Source: an uncultured Oscillibacter sp. (GTDB lineage Bacteria; Bacillota; Clostridia; Oscillospirales; Oscillospiraceae). From it: 9,829 nt of DNA. The notes beneath the pieces are model-generated. The model saw only the letters and a list, made by a program, of their open reading frames with translations, was not told where the DNA came from and searched no databases. A program made the translations under genes and the position numbers. The stretch covers positions 1 through 9,829 of the forward strand of contig CABUDN010000099.1 in NCBI GenBank assembly GCA_902490355.1, read 5' to 3'. Within the stretch, counting starts at the first letter, position 1; each line of letters opens with the position of its first letter. Below, in pieces: positions 1 through 7,696 of this stretch.

Positions 1-1909
1 GGTCCGGGTCCCGGCCATTGCGCAGATCCTCGGCCAACTCCTCCAGCGTGGACTGGATGTCTCCGGTGTCCAGATCCGCCGGGACCTCCCGCACCAAAAT
101 CGCGCCTTCGCCGAAATCCTCGCAGCCAAAGCCCAGCTCTTCCAGCACGGCGGCATGCTCCAGCAGCAGCGCCCGGTCCTCCCGGCTCACATCCGCCGCC
201 ACCGGCTGGAGCAGCGTCTGGCGCATGGGCGGCGTCCGGGATGCCATGAGCCGGTCAAAATTCATCCGCTCGTGGGCCGCGTGCTTGTCGATCAGCCACA
301 CGCACCCGTCGGCACTCTCACAGACAATATAGGTATGCAGCACCTCTCCGGCAATGCGCCAGGGGGCCTCCCGGGCCAGGGTCTGCTGACCCGGCACCTG
401 ATCTCCGTCGGGAATGGCCGGAACAAAGGGCCGGGCCGCCTCCCCGGCAAATCCTGCGAGTTTCTCCTGTGCCTGGACCGCCGGTACCGCCGTTTGGGCA
501 CTCTGTCCGGCTTGCCGCGGGGCAGGCCGCTCCGCCGGTGCCTCGGGTGCCCGGTCCACCGGGCGGACGGGCTCCGCAGCCGGAGTAACCGGTCTTCTTT
601 GTTCCGCCGGCTTTTCCGGGACCGCAGCCTGCACAGGCGGCCGGGCGGGAGCCGCTTCCCGGGCAATCTGGCGGACCGAAACCGGCGCGCCGCCCAGTGC
701 GGGCCGGGGCGCAGGCGTGCGGGGCGCTGCCCCGCTGTCAGCCACCCGGGCGCCCGCCTTCCACTCCGTGTTCCAGGCAGGCCGGGCAGGCGGCGCCTTG
801 GGCGTCTGGGCAGGCTGGGCTGCCGCCGTGCGGTAAGTCTTGGCATCCATGGTCTGGAAGAAGTCCTGCCGGGGGTTCACCGTCTCCCGCACCGCCTTCT
901 CCGGCGCGGGCACCGCGCCGCCGAAGGCGTCCAGAGCGTCCAGCACGGTGTGGTACACCGTGTCGAACACCTCTTTTTCCCGGGCAAACTTCACCTGGGT
1001 CTTGGCGGGATGGACATTGACGTCCACCGCCGTCACCGGTACCGTCACCGCCAGCACACAGCCGGGGAACTTCCCCTTCATGATCTGGTTGCGGTAGCCC
1101 TCTTCCAGGGCGGCGGTCAGGAGCTGGGACTTGATAAACCGGCCGTTGACGAAAAACACCTGCATGGACCGGGAGCCCCGGCCCTGCAGCGGGGCGGTGA
1201 CGAAACCGTCCACCGCCACCTCTCCGCTCCGGCCCCGGACCGGCACCAGCCCCCGGGCAAAGTCCCGGCCCAGGGCGGCATAAATGGCCGAATCCAGCTT
1301 CCCGTCGCCGGGGGTGTGGAGCGCCTCCACCCCGTCTTTGAGAAATTTAAAGGACACATCCGGATGGGACAGCGCCAGATGCTGCATGAGTCCCGCCACA
1401 GCGGCGGTCTCGGCGCTGTCCTTGCGCATGAATTTCAGCCGGGCGGGGGTGTTGTAAAAGAGATCCCGGACCGCAATGGTGGTCCCCTCCGGGGCACCGG
1501 CGGTCTCCACCTGTCCGGCAATGCCGCCCTCCAGACGCAGCACGGCGCCGTGCTGGGCCCCGGCCGTCCGGGTGAGGATCTCCACCCGGCTCACGGCGCT
1601 GATGGCCGCCAGGGCCTCGCCCCGGAAGCCCAGAGTTCCGATGGCGGCCAGATCCACCTCCCGGCGCAGCTTGGAGGTGGCATGGCGCAAAAAGGCGGTG
1701 GGCAGCTCTTCCGGTGCGATGCCGCAGCCGTTATCCGTCACCCGGATCAGGCCCATTCCGCCCCGGCGGATCTCCGTCACGATGGCGGTGGCCCCGGCGT
1801 CAATGGCGTTTTCCACCAGTTCCTTGACCACACTGGCCGGACGCTCCACCACCTCTCCGGCGGCAATCAGATCCGCCACATGGGGAGAAAGCTGTTGAAT
1901 ATGGGGCAT
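1..1909 (-). CDS. mutL: DNA mismatch repair endonuclease MutL (3' end beyond window)
   Basis: MutL couples mismatch recognition by MutS to strand removal, using an N-terminal GHKL ATPase and, in species without MutH, a C-terminal nicking domain. Visible GHKL motifs are AAGEVVERP (residues 16-24), the catalytic Glu in ELVENAIDAGA (E33), DNGCGI (59-64) and LGFRGEAL. The N-terminal half ends near residue 350. An Ala/Pro-rich, low-complexity linker runs from about 354 to 500, and the dimerisation/endonuclease domain follows. The endonuclease motif reads DKHAAHERMNFD (541-552), matching the DQHA-x2-E-x4-E pattern with Lys for Gln and Asp for the last Glu. The frame is open for 636 codons and is still open at base 1, so the remaining metal-binding motifs lie outside. 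The start ATG has AAGGAGG 5 nt upstream. It lies 36 nt after the AEC gene and is probably the latest gene in the visible operon. Identity is certain; only the C-terminus is unseen. Confidence 0.97.
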   Translation of the reverse strand, partial: MPHIQQLSPHVADLIAAGEVVERPASVVKELVENAIDAGATAIVTEIRRGGMGLIRVTDNGCGIAPEELPTAFLRHATSKLRREVDLAAIGTLGFRGEALAAISAVSRVEILTRTAGAQHGAVLRLEGGIAGQVETAGAPEGTTIAVRDLFYNTPARLKFMRKDSAETAAVAGLMQHLALSHPDVSFKFLKDGVEALHTPGDGKLDSAIYAALGRDFARGLVPVRGRSGEVAVDGFVTAPLQGRGSRSMQVFFVNGRFIKSQLLTAALEEGYRNQIMKGKFPGCVLAVTVPVTAVDVNVHPAKTQVKFAREKEVFDTVYHTVLDALDAFGGAVPAPEKAVRETVNPRQDFFQTMDAKTYRTAAAQPAQTPKAPPARPAWNTEWKAGARVADSGAAPRTPAPRPALGGAPVSVRQIAREAAPARPPVQAAVPEKPAEQRRPVTPAAEPVRPVDRAPEAPAERPAPRQAGQSAQTAVPAVQAQEKLAGFAGEAARPFVPAIPDGDQVPGQQTLAREAPWRIAGEVLHTYIVCESADGCVWLIDKHAAHERMNFDRLMASRTPPMRQTLLQPVAADVSREDRALLLEHAAVLEELGFGCEDFGEGAILVREVPADLDTGDIQSTLEELAEDLRNGRDPD

Positions 1910-1945
1910 GGGTTCCTCCTTCTCTCTTTGGCCGCGGGCGTATCG

Positions 1946-2857
1946 TCAGACAAACAGGGATACGGCCAGCGGAATCGTTACGATGGACAGCACGGTGGTC
2001 ATAAAGGTCACCTGGGCCATGGCCTCCACATCGCCGTCAAATTCCAGGCACAGCATGGTGCCGTTGACCGCCACGGGCATGGCCATCTGGGCCACTGCCA
2101 CACCCAGCACCAGGGGATCGGTGCCCATGAGATGCAGCACCACGCCCAGCGCCGCGGGCATGGCCAGCAGGCGCACCGCGGAGAGAATCCACATCCGCAC
2201 GGAGGTGAGCACCTTCCGGGCGGACATGCCCGCCAGCATGGAGCCCAGCACCAGCAGGGAAAGCGGGATGTTCACATCGCCCACGATCTCCGCCATGGCG
2301 CCGATCATGGGCGGGACATGGATGCCCGCCAGGGTGAGAATCAGCGTCAGCAGTGCCATGAGGATGCAGGGCGAGAGCAGCTGCTTCCAGTGGAAGCGGA
2401 TCTTTCCGCTGAGCATCAGGGGGCCCAGGGAGTAGTTGAGCAGGTTGAAGGGCATCACCAAAATCACAGCGTAGAAAAGGCCCGTGTGTCCGAAGATGGC
2501 CTCCACCAGGGGATAGCCGATGAATCCCACATTGGGGAAGCAGAGCAAAAAGCGCCACACGCCGATCTCCTTGAGCGTGCCGCCCACCAGCTTGGGCACG
2601 ATCAGGGCGAAGGCGAATTCCATGGCGTAAAACACTACCGCCACGAACAAAATGGACAGCACCTCCCCCACGCTGGGCAGGTTCTCCTCATTGGCCATGG
2701 AGGAGAGGATCAGGGCCGGGGTCGTGATGTTCAGAATCAGCTTGGAAAGCTTCTGATTGATCTCTCCGCCCAGATATCCCAGCCGGTGAGCCAGATAGCC
2801 GATCCCCACCGCAAAGAGGATGACGACCATCTCGTTAAATGTGTCCATAAAATTCAT
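1946..2857 (-). CDS. AEC-family (auxin efflux carrier-like) permease
   Basis: This 303-aa, very hydrophobic protein has about ten predicted membrane spans in two blocks, typical of the AEC family (PF03547, distantly built like bile acid/sodium symporters). Family-like signatures are the first helix region with GIGYLAHRLGYL (18-29), ITTPALIL (44-51), FPNVGFIGYPLVEA (107-120, a helix-breaking Asn/Gly/Pro segment) and QMAMPVAVNG near 257-266. Bacterial members move small organic anions such as malate or malonate, or have unknown substrates, so no substrate is assigned. The ATG at 2857 has GGGAGAG 7 nt upstream; a second in-frame ATG three codons on is possible but is less well placed. It follows the small membrane protein by 21 nt and precedes mutL by 36 nt, so it is likely co-transcribed. 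Family call is strong from sequence; the role in a mut operon is unexplained. Confidence 0.9.
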   Translation of the reverse strand: MNFMDTFNEMVVILFAVGIGYLAHRLGYLGGEINQKLSKLILNITTPALILSSMANEENLPSVGEVLSILFVAVVFYAMEFAFALIVPKLVGGTLKEIGVWRFLLCFPNVGFIGYPLVEAIFGHTGLFYAVILVMPFNLLNYSLGPLMLSGKIRFHWKQLLSPCILMALLTLILTLAGIHVPPMIGAMAEIVGDVNIPLSLLVLGSMLAGMSARKVLTSVRMWILSAVRLLAMPAALGVVLHLMGTDPLVLGVAVAQMAMPVAVNGTMLCLEFDGDVEAMAQVTFMTTVLSIVTIPLAVSLFV

Positions 2858-2878
2858 GTTTGTTCTCTCCCTTTTCCC

Positions 2879-3331
2879 TTACTCCCATTTCCGGCCGTAG
2901 CCCAGGGCCTCCACCAAAGCCCGCAGCGCCTCGTCCGGTTCTTCTCCCGGTACACCCCGCAAAACCCGGTTGCGTCCGGTGGTCTCAATATTGACGACGT
3001 GCCGGTCCCCCCGCTTCCAGCAGTGGACCATGCGGATCGACTCCCGGGGGATCACATCCTTGCCCAGGCGCAGAGTCTCCTCCGTCAGGGTCCAGCGCAC
3101 GGTCTGCGGATCCTCGCTGGAAAACAGCGTCCCGAAGCAGGAAAGCAGTCCCCAAAAAAGGCCCAGAGACGTCACCGCAGCACACACCTGCAGCATCAAT
3201 CCCTCCAACCCCAGATCCGCCAGCCAGCCTACCGCCAGCCACAGCACCGGAACCGCCACCACAAAGGACGCCAGCCAGCCCAGCCAGGTCCGCCAGCCGC
3301 CCCGTTCCAGTTTCACCGTTCCCTGTCTCAT
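2879..3331 (-). CDS. Small membrane protein with two N-terminal helices and a soluble C-terminal domain
   Basis: I do not recognise this 150-aa protein as a named family. Two hydrophobic helices are visible at about residues 15-37 and 44-70. They are followed by a soluble stretch rich in short alternating strands (about 78-128) and a terminal helix (131-145). That layout resembles YcxB-like or bacterial PH-domain membrane proteins, in which a short hairpin anchors a PH-like fold at the cytoplasmic face; this is inference from pattern only. The ATG at 3331 is chosen because AAGGAGA lies 7 nt upstream. A longer version from 3406 would overlap the upstream gene by 61 nt and its extra residues are polar and Cys/His-rich in the manner of a shadow frame. 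It begins 14 nt after the CPBP gene, so the two are probably translated from one message. Confidence 0.8.
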   Translation of the reverse strand: MRQGTVKLERGGWRTWLGWLASFVVAVPVLWLAVGWLADLGLEGLMLQVCAAVTSLGLFWGLLSCFGTLFSSEDPQTVRWTLTEETLRLGKDVIPRESIRMVHCWKRGDRHVVNIETTGRNRVLRGVPGEEPDEALRALVEALGYGRKWE

Positions 3332-3338
3332 GTTTCTC

Positions 3339-3345
3339 TCTCCTT
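3339..3345 (-). promoter_or_regulatory. Ribosome-binding site fixing the start of the small membrane protein
   Basis: AAGGAGA lies 7 nt before the ATG at 3331 and directly abuts the TGA stop of the upstream CPBP gene. A ribosome finishing the CPBP gene would sit on this site, which fits coupled translation. It supports the 150-aa form over the 175-aa one. Confidence 0.75.
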
Positions 3346-4053
3346 TCACCCCATGGCCCACACGCTCAGCGCATTGGTCACGGCATGCAGCCCGATGGCC
3401 GTCCACAGCGTTCCGCTGCGGTCATACACCCAGGCCAGCACCACACCCGGCACCAGGTACTGCACCATCAGCAAAAAATAGGTGAGATCCCGGCTCTGCA
3501 CCACAAACTGCCACACATGCACCAGTGCAAACAGCGCGCAGCTGACGGCATAGGCCAGCAGGACGCTTTTCCCCCGCAGGCCTCCGAACACCAGCCCCCG
3601 GAAGAGCACCTCCTCCACAAAGGGAGCCAGGAAAATCACGATCAGCATGGTCACCCGGGGCGCGTCGTCGATCTGGGCGGAAATGGAGACATCGTTGAGA
3701 TTGGTCCGGTTATCCACCACGAGCCGGGTCAGCCGGTAGACCAGCTCATTGAGTCCGTAGAGCGCCACCAGCCCCGCCAGCAGCACCTTTCCCGCGCTGC
3801 CCGCCCGGTCCAGCAGCACCCGGGTGGTGCGGCCCAGGAAACCGTGAAACACGATCACGGTCACCGCAAACAGGATGTAGTAGTAAAGAATGTTCTCCAG
3901 CGCCGGGGAGAGCTGGGTTCCCAGCAGCGCCTCCGCCAGCCGGAACAGCGGTCCCGTGGCAAAGGGCAGCACCAGCAGGTAAATGACAAAGAGCACCGCG
4001 CCGGCCACCTGCTCCCCCGGCGTGAGATACGTTGTGGATGTTCGCTTGGCCAT
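3346..4053 (-). CDS. CPBP-family intramembrane glutamic endopeptidase
   Basis: A 235-aa polytopic membrane protein of the CPBP/Abi (CAAX protease and bacteriocin-processing, Rce1-like) family. The three defining motifs are all present: EEVLFRG (E147, E148, R152), FALVHVW with H179, and HAVTN with H223 and N227. These are the glutamate and histidines expected at the membrane active site, so it should be catalytically competent. Hydrophobic segments are seen near residues 17-35, 54-72, 88-106, 134-147, 163-182, 192-210 and 217-233. Family members cleave prenylated or peptide substrates, process or resist bacteriocins, or have unknown roles; nothing here picks a substrate. ATG at 4053 has GGAGG 6 nt upstream. 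It lies 39 nt after mutS and 14 nt before the small membrane protein. Confidence 0.92.
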   Translation of the reverse strand: MAKRTSTTYLTPGEQVAGAVLFVIYLLVLPFATGPLFRLAEALLGTQLSPALENILYYYILFAVTVIVFHGFLGRTTRVLLDRAGSAGKVLLAGLVALYGLNELVYRLTRLVVDNRTNLNDVSISAQIDDAPRVTMLIVIFLAPFVEEVLFRGLVFGGLRGKSVLLAYAVSCALFALVHVWQFVVQSRDLTYFLLMVQYLVPGVVLAWVYDRSGTLWTAIGLHAVTNALSVWAMG

Positions 4054-4092
4054 GCCATGCCTCCGTCCGGAATTTGATGAAGCCGCCGTCTG

Positions 4093-6699
4093 TCACTGGG
4101 ACAGCTTGCGCTTCCACTCATAGATGAGATTCAGGGCTTCCAAAGGACTCAGGGCATCGGTCTGGCACCGGCGCAGAGCGTCGAGCACCTCGCCCTCCGC
4201 CACGGCGCTCAGGCAGACCTGGTCCTCCTCCCGCCGGGGCGGGGCATAGGATCCGCCGTTTTCCTCCTCCAGCTCCCGCAGCACCGTCCGGGCCCGCTGG
4301 AGCACCTTCTCCGGCAGTCCCGCCAGCTTGGCTACCTCGATGCCGTAGCTGCGGTCGGCGCCGCCGGGCACGATCTTGCGCAGGAAGATGATGTCCTCTC
4401 CCTTGGTTTTGACGGCGATGTTGTAATTCACCGCCCCTTCCAGGGTGTTCTCCAGCTCCGTGAGCTCATGGTAATGGGTGGCAAAGAGGGTCTTGGCCCC
4501 CAGAAGCTTTTTGTCCGCGCAGTACTCCAGCACCGCCCGGGCAATGGACATACCGTCAAAGGTCGACGTGCCCCGGCCGATCTCGTCGAGAATCAGCAGG
4601 GAGTGTCGGGTTGCGTGGCGCAGGATGTCCGCCACCTCCGTCATCTCCACCATGAAGGTGGACTGTCCGGCGGAGAGGTCGTCGCTGGCGCCGATGCGGG
4701 TGAAGATGCGGTCCACCACGCCGATGCGGGCATAGGACGCCGGCACAAAGGACCCGATCTGCGCCATGAGCACGATCAGCGCCACCTGGCGCATATAGGT
4801 GGACTTGCCCGCCATGTTGGGGCCGGTGATGATGGCCACCCGCTCCTGCTTTTCGCCCATAAACGTGTCGTTGGGCACGAAGAGCGTATCCCGGAGCATC
4901 CGCTCCACCACCGGATGGCGGCCCTCCCGGATCTCAATGACGCCGGATTCGTCCACTTCCGGCCGGCAGTAGCCGTTGTGCACTGCCACCGCCGCCAGGG
5001 ATGCCAGGGCGTCCGCCTCCGCCAGGGCCGCGGCGGTGCGCTGAATCCGCTGGGCCGCGGCGCAGATCTCCTCCCGCAGCGCGGTGAACAGCTCATACTC
5101 CAGCGCCACCACCCGCTCCGAGGCGGTGAGGATCTCCTGCTCCAGGTCCTTGAGCTCCTGGGTGATGTACCGCTCGGCGTTGACCAGGGTCTGCTTGCGG
5201 ATGTAGGTCTCGGGCACCTGGTCTTTAAAGGAATTGGATACCTCGATGTAATAGCCGAAGACCTTGTTGTAGCCGATCTTCAGCGTGCGGATGCCGGTGC
5301 GCTCCTTCTCCCGGGACTCCATCTCCACAATGACGCCCTTGCCGCCCTTGAGGATATGGCGCAGCCGGTCCACCTCCGGATCGAAGCCGTCCCGGATAAA
5401 GCCGCCCTCCCGCACGGAAAAGGGCGGATCGTCACAGATGGCCGCGGCGATCCGGGCGCCCACATCCTCCAGAAGGTCCAGCTGAGCCGTCAGCTCGGAG
5501 AGCTTGCGGTCCGAAAAGGACGCCAGCTGGGCATGGATCTGGGGCAGGCGCTCAATGGCCGCCCGCAACGAGGCCAGGTCCCGGCCGCCGGCGGTGCCGT
5601 AGACGATGCGGCCGATGAGCCGCTCCATATCGCCCAGACCGGAAAGGGCCGCGATCAGCTCCTCCCGGGCGATGGTATTGTCCACCAAGGCCGCCACGGC
5701 GCCGCTGCGCCGGGCAATGGCGGTGACGCTTAACAGCGGCCGCTCCAGCCAGCCCCGCAGGCACCGGCCACCCATGGGGGTGCGGGTCTTGTCCAGCACC
5801 CACAGCAACGAGCCCTTTTTCTCCTTGCCCCGCAGGGTCGCCGTCAGCTCCAGGTTCCGCCGGGCCGTCAGGTCCAGCTCCATGAACCGGCCCTGCTCGT
5901 AGTAATCCAGGGTATTGATATAGGAAAGATCCGTCTTCTGGGTCTCATAGAGATAGTTCAAAAGGCCGCCCAGAGCCATGGCCGCCGCGGGATTCCCCGC
6001 CGGCAGACGCTTCAAGGCCTCCTCGCCGAACTGGGTGCGGATGTGCGTCTCCGCCTCCGTCAGGGCAAAGCGGGCCGCGCTGCCCTTCTCCACCCGGCAG
6101 GCAAATTTGTCCGCCAGGGCCCGGGTGAGAGTTCCTTCCTCCGCCGCGCCGGGGCTGAGCACTGCCTCCGCCGGGGAAAAGCGCCCCAGCTCATTGACCA
6201 CATGCTCCACCCGGTCCGGCCCGGTAAAGGCCGTCAAGTGGGCCTCGCCGGTGGACAGGTCACAAAAGGCTGCGCCCGCCGCGTTCTCATCCAGATAGAT
6301 GCCGCACAGGTAGTTGCTGGACTTATCCTCCAGGCTGGCCGCGTCAATCACGGTACCCGGCGTCACCACCCGGATGATGTCCCGCTTGACCAGGCCCTTG
6401 GCCTTGGCCGGGTCCTCCATCTGCTCGCAGATGGCCACCTTGTATCCCTTGGCCACCAGCCGGGCAATGTAGGCGTCGCTGGCGTGATAGGGCACGCCGC
6501 ACATGGGCACCTTGTCCTCCGGAGCCTTGTTGGGGTCCTTGTCCCGGCTGGTCAGGGTCAGGTCCAGTTCTTTGGAGGCCAGACGGGCATCGTCGGCGAA
6601 CATCTCATAGAAGTCCCCCAGCCGGAAAAACAGGATGGAATCCGGATTGTCCCGCTTGATCTCCAGATATTGCTTCATCATGGGGGTCAGTTCCGCCAT
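4093..6699 (-). CDS. mutS: DNA mismatch repair protein MutS
   Basis: MutS is the dimeric ATPase that scans DNA, binds mispairs and small loops, and recruits MutL. At 868 aa it is full length for MutS1. The mismatch-reading Phe-x-Glu motif is seen in GDFYEMF (F30, E32). The connector, lever and clamp regions follow without interruption. The ATPase has Walker A GPNMAGKST (residues 626-634, K632) and Walker B LLILDEIGRGTST (D705, E706), then ATHYHELTEL. The end, SPLEALNLIYEWKRKL, is the usual C-terminal dimerisation segment. A preceding QVCLSA at about 827 sits where a beta-clamp-binding motif (QL-S/D-LF type) is normally found but fits poorly. The ATG at 6699 has GAGGTG about 6 nt upstream. It follows the MBL hydrolase by 23 nt. 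The separation from mutL by three membrane-protein genes is the unusual point. Confidence 0.98.
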   Translation of the reverse strand: MAELTPMMKQYLEIKRDNPDSILFFRLGDFYEMFADDARLASKELDLTLTSRDKDPNKAPEDKVPMCGVPYHASDAYIARLVAKGYKVAICEQMEDPAKAKGLVKRDIIRVVTPGTVIDAASLEDKSSNYLCGIYLDENAAGAAFCDLSTGEAHLTAFTGPDRVEHVVNELGRFSPAEAVLSPGAAEEGTLTRALADKFACRVEKGSAARFALTEAETHIRTQFGEEALKRLPAGNPAAAMALGGLLNYLYETQKTDLSYINTLDYYEQGRFMELDLTARRNLELTATLRGKEKKGSLLWVLDKTRTPMGGRCLRGWLERPLLSVTAIARRSGAVAALVDNTIAREELIAALSGLGDMERLIGRIVYGTAGGRDLASLRAAIERLPQIHAQLASFSDRKLSELTAQLDLLEDVGARIAAAICDDPPFSVREGGFIRDGFDPEVDRLRHILKGGKGVIVEMESREKERTGIRTLKIGYNKVFGYYIEVSNSFKDQVPETYIRKQTLVNAERYITQELKDLEQEILTASERVVALEYELFTALREEICAAAQRIQRTAAALAEADALASLAAVAVHNGYCRPEVDESGVIEIREGRHPVVERMLRDTLFVPNDTFMGEKQERVAIITGPNMAGKSTYMRQVALIVLMAQIGSFVPASYARIGVVDRIFTRIGASDDLSAGQSTFMVEMTEVADILRHATRHSLLILDEIGRGTSTFDGMSIARAVLEYCADKKLLGAKTLFATHYHELTELENTLEGAVNYNIAVKTKGEDIIFLRKIVPGGADRSYGIEVAKLAGLPEKVLQRARTVLRELEEENGGSYAPPRREEDQVCLSAVAEGEVLDALRRCQTDALSPLEALNLIYEWKRKLSQ

Positions 6700-6722
6700 G
6701 GTTTCACCTCGTTGTCTTTCTC

Positions 6723-7613
6723 TTATGGTGTGGCGTTTCCGCCTTCCACGGTAATCTCCGTTCCCCCGTGGAGTGGCCGCAGCCGGCCGCCCAGCAGACC
6801 CGAAAGCCGATGGAAGGCATAGTCTCCGGTGCAGTGGCCGGTGTAGTAAACCGTCTTTCCCGGCAGCAGGGCCTGGCCCGTGGCGTCAATCAGCGCGTCC
6901 GCCTGGGCGTCTTGTCCCAGCTGGAACAGGTGGAAACCGCCGATGACGGCATCGGCATCCCGGCCCAGACGGCGCCGGGCCTCGGCCGCAATGTTCACCA
7001 TGCCCCGGTGGGCACAGCCCGCCACCACCACCGCGGTTGCCCCGGCGGTGATGAGAAGATTTTGTTCATGGGAAAACGCGTCGGGCTCCACGCCCGCCGC
7101 CGTGCGCTCCAGCAAAGAGGCGCTGGCCTTCATGGCGTCAAACACCGCGGGCGGCTCGGCAAAGAGCGTCAGCTCCTCGTCAATCTTCGTCTCCGGCCCC
7201 GTGAGAACAAACCGCTCCCGGAACAGCTCCAGGTCCTCCGGCAGGCCGATGTAATGGGGTTCCTCCCCCGCCGGACCGGCGGACAAAAACTCGCCGAAGG
7301 CGTCCCGCCGGATATAGACCCGGGCGGTGTCATTGCAGCGGCAAAAGGCCGCCAGGCCCCCGCCGTGGTCGTAGTGCCCGTGGGAGAGCACCGCCAGATC
7401 CACACTCTTCAAATCCACGCCCAGCACCGCGGCGTTTTCCGCAAAGGCCCCGTCGGGGCCCATGTCAAAGAGAATCCGGTGGTGCGGCGTCTCGAGATAG
7501 AGCGAAAGGCCGTGGGCACTGGCGAGCCCCTCCCGGCAGGCGGCGTTCTCCAGCAGCGTCACGACCTTCACCCGCTCCGGACGGAGCGCGGAGGATTGTC
7601 CTTGCGTATTCAT
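6723..7613 (-). CDS. MBL-fold metallo-hydrolase (COG1237-like)
   Basis: This 296-aa protein belongs to the metallo-beta-lactamase fold superfamily. Metal-ligand motifs in order are the N-terminal strand ending ILFDMG (D50), SHGHYDHGGG (H78, H80, D82, H83), GCAHRGMVN (H202) and GGFHLF (H228), then TGHCTG (259-263). GC-S/A-H-x-G-x-VN together with GFHL and HCTG is the pattern I associate with COG1237, which includes enzymes annotated as dihydropterin-ribofuranosylaminobenzene-phosphate synthase-like; true substrates are mostly unknown. No signal peptide is seen, so it should be cytoplasmic. The ATG at 7613 has AGAGGTG 7 nt upstream. A longer frame up to 7856 would overlap miaB and is rejected. 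Its gene follows miaB by 83 nt and precedes mutS by 23 nt, so it shares the mut transcript. Confidence 0.92.
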   Translation of the reverse strand: MNTQGQSSALRPERVKVVTLLENAACREGLASAHGLSLYLETPHHRILFDMGPDGAFAENAAVLGVDLKSVDLAVLSHGHYDHGGGLAAFCRCNDTARVYIRRDAFGEFLSAGPAGEEPHYIGLPEDLELFRERFVLTGPETKIDEELTLFAEPPAVFDAMKASASLLERTAAGVEPDAFSHEQNLLITAGATAVVVAGCAHRGMVNIAAEARRRLGRDADAVIGGFHLFQLGQDAQADALIDATGQALLPGKTVYYTGHCTGDYAFHRLSGLLGGRLRPLHGGTEITVEGGNATP

Positions 7614-7620
7614 GTTCCGA

Positions 7621-7627
7621 CACCTCT
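7621..7627 (-). promoter_or_regulatory. Ribosome-binding site fixing the MBL hydrolase start
   Basis: AGAGGTG lies 7 nt before the ATG at 7613. No comparable site precedes the alternative in-frame start inside miaB, so this site decides the start. Confidence 0.7.
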
Positions 7628-7633
7628 TTTGCC

Positions 7634-7653
7634 GGGGCGGCAGATGCCGCCCC
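7634..7653 (-). other. GC-rich hairpin in the miaB - MBL gap
   Basis: GGGGCGGC and GCCGCCCC form an 8-bp perfect stem around a 4-nt loop. On the minus strand the next bases are GGCAAAAGAGGTG, so there is no U-tract and it is not a canonical terminator. It ends 6 nt before the ribosome-binding site of the MBL gene. It could shape mRNA stability or translation of the downstream genes. Confidence 0.6.
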
Positions 7654-7666
7654 ATCTCCATTCCCC

Positions 7667-7691
7667 GCGCCGTCCTCCGCCGGGACGGCGC
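7667..7691 (-). other. GC-rich hairpin directly after miaB stop
   Basis: Arms GCGCCGTCC and GGACGGCGC pair over 9 bp around a 7-nt loop. The hairpin begins 5 nt after the TAA of miaB. The following minus-strand bases are GGGGAATGGAG, lacking a U-tract, so full termination is unlikely. It may protect the 3' end of a processed miaB message or cause partial attenuation. Confidence 0.6.
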
Positions 7692-7696
7692 CTTCC

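Noticed and set aside
155..3481. A long plus-strand open frame of over 1100 codons
   Set aside because: It lies antisense to mutL, the AEC gene, the small membrane protein and part of the CPBP gene. Its product is rich in His, Gln, Gly and Arg with no domain, as expected of a GC-rich antisense shadow.
4468..5733. Plus-strand frame of 421 codons inside mutS
   Set aside because: It is antisense to the fully conserved MutS core, has no ribosome-binding context and shows the same low-information composition.
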